Positions 30,013 through 33,616 of a DNA stretch of 33,616 nucleotides are shown in pieces. Within the stretch, counting starts at the first letter, position 1. Each line of letters begins with the position of its first letter. A program made the position numbers and the translations under genes. The notes beneath the pieces were generated by a model that saw nothing but the letters and a program-made list of their open reading frames with translations, did no database searches and was not told where the DNA came from. The stretch lies in the NCBI GenBank assembly GCA_902792515.1, contig CADAZX010000047.1, positions 1 through 33,616 on the forward strand, read 5' to 3'. The stretch comes from an uncultured Ruminococcus sp. (GTDB lineage Bacteria > Bacillota > Clostridia > UBA1212).

Positions 30013-32070
30013 ATGCAAAGCGCGGATATTCGCAACGTTATTCTTCTGGGACACAGCGGTGTCGGTAAGACATCCATTGCAGAGGCGATGCTTTATAACA
30101 GTAAAGCGATCGGCCGTCTCGGAAAGATTATGGACGGTAATACAACGCTTGACTACGACCCCGAGGAGATCAAGAGGCAGTATTCGATAAATCTCGCAAT
30201 TGCGCCGTGTGAGTGGAAGAAGAAAATGATCAACGTTATTGACACTCCCGGAGCGCTCAATTTTATAGGTGAAATTCTTGAGGGTGTCGCCGTCGCCGAC
30301 GCGGCGGTCGTCGTTCTTGCCGGCGGAGTTGCCGTCGGTGCCGAGAAGGGCTGGGAACTGGCAGGTAAGAGGGGAATCCCGCGTGCCATCTTCCTCAACA
30401 AGATGAACGATGAAACAGTCGATTTCGACAAGGTTCTTGGCGAGATCAAAGAAGCTTTCGGCAACTCCTGCGTTCCCGTACAGATCCCGATCATCGAGAA
30501 CCGCAAGTTCGTGGGCTTCGTAGACACGCTCCACATGAAGGCGAAGAAATTCAAGGCCGGCGGCGACGTCGAGGAGATCCCGGTTCCGGCTTCCGTTCAG
30601 GCTCACGCCGAGGAAATTCACGGCTCGATCTGCGAGGCTGTTGCCGAGACTGACGAAGAGCTCATGATGAAGTTCTTCGAAGGCGAGGAGTTCACCGAGG
30701 AAGAGATTATCTCGGGCTTCACCAACGCGGTCAAGTCCGGCTCCTGCGCGCCTATACTTCTCGGCGCTGCGAGCGACAACCTCGGAATCAAAGAGCTTTC
30801 CGATTTCATCGTCGAGTATTTCCCGTCGCCTGTTGAGGCGGCCGAGGCTGACGCTTTCGACGGCGAAGGCAAGCCGATCAAGGTTGCGCTTCACCCCGAG
30901 GAGCAGCCCGTTCTGTTCGTTTTCAAGACCGTTGTCGAGTCCTCGGGCAGAATGTCCCTCTTTAAGGTCATCACCGGCACCGTCAAAAACGGCGACTCTC
31001 TCCACAACGTCGAGAAAAACTGCGACGAGCGCGTAGGCCAGCTCTACATGCTCAGAGGCAAGACTCAGATTCCCGTCCAGCAGCTCACCGCAGGCGAAAT
31101 CGGCGCGATCGCGAAGCTCTCCAACACAGCCACCGGCGACACGCTCTCCGGCAAGGGCTCCTCTGTCGTGATGCCCGCTATCGAATTCCCCGAGGCGCAG
31201 TTCAGCCAGTCGATCACCTGCCTTAAGAAGGGCGACGACGACAAGCTCAGCCAGAGCCTTGCGAAAATGCGCGACGAGGACAAGATCTTCACGTTTGGCA
31301 ATAACATCGAGACCGGCGAACTGGTCATCAACGCGATCGGCGAAAAGCACCTCGACATTCTCGTCAGCAAGCTGAAGAGCAGATACGGCGTCGAAGTCAA
31401 GCTCGCGACTCCGAAGGTTGCTTACAGAGAGACGATCCGCAAGAAAGTCACCGAAGAGTACACCCACAAGAAGCAGTCCGGCGGCAGCGGCCAGTACGGT
31501 AAGGTCGTCATCGAGTTCGAACCCGGAGAGCAGGATGAGCTCGAGTTCGGCGAGAGAGTTGTCGGCGGAGCGGTTCCGAAGCAGTATTTCCCGTCTGTAG
31601 AAAAAGGTCTCCAGGAGAGTGTTAAGAAGGGCGTTCTCGCGGGATACCCGATGGTCAAACTCAAAGCGACACTCATCGACGGTAAGTACCACCCGGTCGA
31701 CTCCAAGGAAGTCGCGTTCGTCACGGCGGCCAGCATGGCCTACAGGAACGCTCTCCCGAAGGCATCCCCGGTTCTCCTCGAACCCATCTACAACGTTAAA
31801 GTCAACGTTCCCGACAAGTACATGGGCGACGTTATCGGCGACCTCAACAAGAGACGCGGTAGAGTTCTCGGTATGAACCCGATCGGCGGCGGCAGACAGG
31901 AAGTCGAGGCGGAGGTTCCCGCGGCTGAAATGTTCACTTACGCGACCGACCTCACGTCCATCGCGCAGGCAAGAGCTTCCTACAAGTCCGAGTTCGTAAG
32001 ATACGAGGAAGTTCCTGCGAACGTGGCGCAGGCCGTTATCGACGCTGCGAAGGCCGAGGCAGAGGAATAA
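30013..32070 (+). CDS. EF-G-like translational GTPase paralogue
   Basis: 685 residues behind TTGGAGG. It has all EF-G domains: the G domain with P-loop GHSGVGKTS (13-21) and DTPG (77-80), domain II (FKTVVESSGRMSLFKVITGT), domain III, domain IV (GGSGQYGKVVIEFEPGEQDE) and domain V (PDKYMGDVIGDLNKRRGRVL). It differs from canonical EF-G: the P-loop is GHSGVGKTS instead of GHIDAGKTT, and G4 reads NKMND, so Asn132 stands where NKxD has Asp. This matches the EF-G-like/EF-G2 branch rather than housekeeping FusA. Genes for S12, S7 and EF-Tu are not nearby, supporting a paralogue. Confidence 0.9.
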   Translation: MQSADIRNVILLGHSGVGKTSIAEAMLYNSKAIGRLGKIMDGNTTLDYDPEEIKRQYSINLAIAPCEWKKKMINVIDTPGALNFIGEILEGVAVADAAVVVLAGGVAVGAEKGWELAGKRGIPRAIFLNKMNDETVDFDKVLGEIKEAFGNSCVPVQIPIIENRKFVGFVDTLHMKAKKFKAGGDVEEIPVPASVQAHAEEIHGSICEAVAETDEELMMKFFEGEEFTEEEIISGFTNAVKSGSCAPILLGAASDNLGIKELSDFIVEYFPSPVEAAEADAFDGEGKPIKVALHPEEQPVLFVFKTVVESSGRMSLFKVITGTVKNGDSLHNVEKNCDERVGQLYMLRGKTQIPVQQLTAGEIGAIAKLSNTATGDTLSGKGSSVVMPAIEFPEAQFSQSITCLKKGDDDKLSQSLAKMRDEDKIFTFGNNIETGELVINAIGEKHLDILVSKLKSRYGVEVKLATPKVAYRETIRKKVTEEYTHKKQSGGSGQYGKVVIEFEPGEQDELEFGERVVGGAVPKQYFPSVEKGLQESVKKGVLAGYPMVKLKATLIDGKYHPVDSKEVAFVTAASMAYRNALPKASPVLLEPIYNVKVNVPDKYMGDVIGDLNKRRGRVLGMNPIGGGRQEVEAEVPAAEMFTYATDLTSIAQARASYKSEFVRYEEVPANVAQAVIDAAKAEAEE

Positions 32071-32123
32071 TCCTTCTGTTCGAAAATGCTTAAGCGCCCG
32101 ACTTGGGCGCAAAAGGGAAAATG

Positions 32124-32154
32124 GGCGGCGGCTCGCAAGGGCTGCCGCCTTTTT
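32124..32154 (+). terminator. intrinsic terminator after the EF-G-like gene
   Basis: Stem GGCGGC..GCCGCC followed by TTTTT at 32150-32154. The rest of the gap up to 32312 shows no gene. Confidence 0.85.
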
Positions 32155-32312
32155 GGGTTAAATTTGGACTTCTTTTTGATTCCATTCCGCAGCGGGAAGA
32201 CCACGCGGGGGATACATGACGATCGTTTTTCGGGTCGCGCTTGCGGGGCGCTTCGGGTGGCGTTTGCGTGTTTGCGAGGCGTGTTTGCGCGTGTGTGCGT
32301 TTTAAATTCGCC

Positions 32313-32341
32313 TTGAAAACGCGGGCGGAAGATGGTATAAT
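32313..32341 (+). promoter_or_regulatory. sigma-A promoter of the aldolase gene
   Basis: TTGAAA (32313-32318), a 17-nt spacer, TATAAT (32336-32341). The ribosome site CGGAG precedes ATG 32389. Confidence 0.85.
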
Positions 32342-32388
32342 AACATTGGCCATTGCGGCAACAAAATAATGAACGGAGATGTATAATC

Positions 32389-33324
32389 ATGCCATTGGTA
32401 ACATCAAAAGAAATGTTTGAAAAAGCGTATGCCGGCGGTTACGCCATCGGCGCGTTCAACGTCAACAATATGGAAATAATCCAGGGTATCACCGAAGCGG
32501 CTAAGGAACTCAACGCTCCTTTGATCCTTCAGGTTTCCTCGGGTGCAAGAAAATACGCGAACCACACATATTTGGTAAAACTCGTCGAAGCGGCTATCAT
32601 CGAGACCGGTCTCCCGATTTGCCTCCACCTCGACCACGGCGACACGTTCGAGCTCTGCAAATCGTGCATCGACGGCGGATTCACGTCCGTAATGATCGAC
32701 GGCTCGCACTACAGCTTTGAGGACAACATCGAACTTACAGCGAAGGTCGTCAAGTATGCTCACGATCACGGCGTTGTTGTCGAAGGTGAGCTCGGAAGGC
32801 TTGCCGGCATCGAGGACGCGGTTAACGTTTCCGCTGAGGATGCCTCCTATACAAACCCCGCGCAGGTTCAGGAATTCGTTGAGAGAACGGGCGTCGACTC
32901 GCTCGCTATCGCTATCGGAACCAGCCACGGCGCTTACAAATTCAAACCCGGCCAGAAGCCTCAGCTCCGCTTCGACATTCTCGAAGAGGTCGGAAAGAGA
33001 CTTCCCGGATTCCCGATCGTTCTCCACGGCGCTTCCTCCGTTATTCCGGAGTACGTCGAGACGATCAACAAATACGGCGGAAATATGCCTGACGCGGTCG
33101 GCATTCCCGAGGATATGCTCAGGAAAGCGGCGCGCATGGCGGTCTGCAAGATCAACATTGACAGCGACCTGAGACTCGCGATGACAGCGGCGATCAGAAA
33201 GTACTTCGCCGAGAACCCGGCTCACTTCGACCCGCGCCAGTACCTCAGGCCGGCGAGAGACAACATTAAAGCGCTCGTCAAGCACAAAATTACTGACGTC
33301 CTCGGCTGCGACGGCAAAGCCTGA
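32389..33324 (+). CDS. fba: class II fructose-bisphosphate aldolase-type enzyme
   Basis: The start is ATG 32389 after CGGAG; the in-frame ATG 32353 lacks a ribosome site. 311 residues, full length. Class II zinc-site motifs: catalytic Asp82 and zinc His83 in HLDHGD, Glu134 in EGELG, His180 in GTSHGAYK, His213 in VLHGASS, and the phosphate-binding NIDSD (256-260). It cleaves or forms fructose-1,6-bisphosphate in glycolysis/gluconeogenesis. Relatives such as IolJ and tagatose-bisphosphate aldolase share these motifs, so the exact sugar is not fixed. It has its own promoter and is not in the catabolic operon. Confidence 0.92.
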   Translation: MPLVTSKEMFEKAYAGGYAIGAFNVNNMEIIQGITEAAKELNAPLILQVSSGARKYANHTYLVKLVEAAIIETGLPICLHLDHGDTFELCKSCIDGGFTSVMIDGSHYSFEDNIELTAKVVKYAHDHGVVVEGELGRLAGIEDAVNVSAEDASYTNPAQVQEFVERTGVDSLAIAIGTSHGAYKFKPGQKPQLRFDILEEVGKRLPGFPIVLHGASSVIPEYVETINKYGGNMPDAVGIPEDMLRKAARMAVCKINIDSDLRLAMTAAIRKYFAENPAHFDPRQYLRPARDNIKALVKHKITDVLGCDGKA

Positions 33325-33337
33325 AGCGCTGCTTAAA

Positions 33338-33616
33338 GGCTCTTTACGCAATTCGCTCGGATATTCAGAACAATAAGGTGTCTTCGACAGATTACTGAGC
33401 GAATTGCTTTGCGCGAGCGCCGCTCTCGCAGTATCTTTATACAGCTTCGGCGGCGCGCACGCAAAAATAGTTCTTGAATCAGCGCTTCAGAAATAACGCA
33501 GATTTCCGGGCTCTTTACGGCCGCACTTTGCATCACGTCCCTCACTTGACCGCTTTGCGGAATCGTTCGTGCCGCTGATGCAAAGCTGCGGCGGCTCAGA
33601 ATAAGGTGTCTTCGAC
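33338..33616 (+). repeat. palindromic intergenic repeat cluster, right end of window
   Basis: No gene. GGCTCTTTACGCAA starts 14 bases after the aldolase stop. An 11-bp inverted repeat GCAATTCGCTC (33348) / GAGCGAATTGC (33397) encloses AATAAGGTGTCTTCGAC. Then come a TTTGCG..GAGC..CTCTCGCAG block, a second GGGCTCTTTACG (33508), the palindrome GCCGCACTTTGCATC / GATGCAAAGCTGCGGC (33520-33593), and a second AATAAGGTGTCTTCGAC at the last bases. The cluster clearly continues beyond the window. Confidence 0.75.

Noticed and set aside
32389..33324. Aldolase as IolJ of the inositol-like pathway
   Set aside because: It has its own promoter, is 8 kb from the operon with unrelated genes between, and its motifs do not separate IolJ from ordinary Fba.
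33520..33593. Integron attC site
   Set aside because: It is palindromic, but without the conserved core sites and with no integrase or cassette array. It fits the intergenic palindrome family instead.

Overview
The window looks like a chromosomal segment from a Clostridia-type Firmicute, probably an uncultured gut-type organism. The grounds are strong GGAGG ribosome sites, several sigma-A promoters with exact 17-nt spacers, Pro/Thr/Glu-rich surface linkers, and an XRE/sigma, ABC-2, GH84 and class II aldolase gene mix. Species cannot be named from this sequence. There is a visible style change near 14.3 kb. The left part is AT-richer, repetitive and full of broken genes. The right part is GC-richer and mostly intact metabolic genes.

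Left part (1-14.3 kb), an accessory region. It opens inside a large RHS/YD-repeat protein with a variable C-terminal tip, overlapped by a small lipoprotein that may be its immunity partner. Next come small membrane ORFs, some frameshifted, and an XRE-HTH/sigma-region-4 regulator overlapping a one-TM anti-sigma-like protein. Partial copies of that protein's extracellular domains follow (117-aa ORF, 211-aa lipoprotein). After them lie an IS5-type transposase remnant, a membrane-anchored protein with an ABC-2 exporter (permease, ATPase, truncated second permease), and a cluster of decayed toxin/immunity-like fragments. A repeated, apparently structured RNA element of about 170 nt, ending in an intrinsic terminator, occurs three times in the same orientation (3517, 4444, 12666). 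I regard it as the most interesting object here.

Middle (14.3-18 kb). A PHP-family phosphoesterase, an SGNH-type hydrolase lacking the usual GDS block, and a secreted endonuclease/exonuclease/phosphatase-family lipoprotein form a likely operon ending at a perfect hairpin terminator.

Catabolic operon (18-25.4 kb). On the minus strand a five-gene operon runs TIM-barrel isomerase (IolE-like), Gfo/Idh/MocA oxidoreductase, ThDP enzyme (IolD/ALS-like), RpiB/LacAB-type isomerase, and CoA-acylating semialdehyde dehydrogenase (MmsA/IolA). It is divergent from an IclR-family regulator. It resembles inositol catabolism but has no IolB or IolC, with an RpiB-like protein in their place. Tandem 13-bp repeats between the -10 and the first start codon are operator candidates. 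A 420-bp cluster of palindromic repeats sits inside the operon. A related cluster, in the opposite orientation, occupies the window's right end.

Right part (25.4-33.6 kb). A secreted GH84 beta-N-acetylglucosaminidase lipoprotein is divergent from a surface protein with a GCGS-type C-terminal anchor. Then come an EF-G-like GTPase with an unusual G4 motif (NKMN) and a class II fructose-bisphosphate-type aldolase. Each of these genes has a recognisable promoter, and three of the four have a recognisable terminator; the aldolase is instead followed by a repeat cluster.
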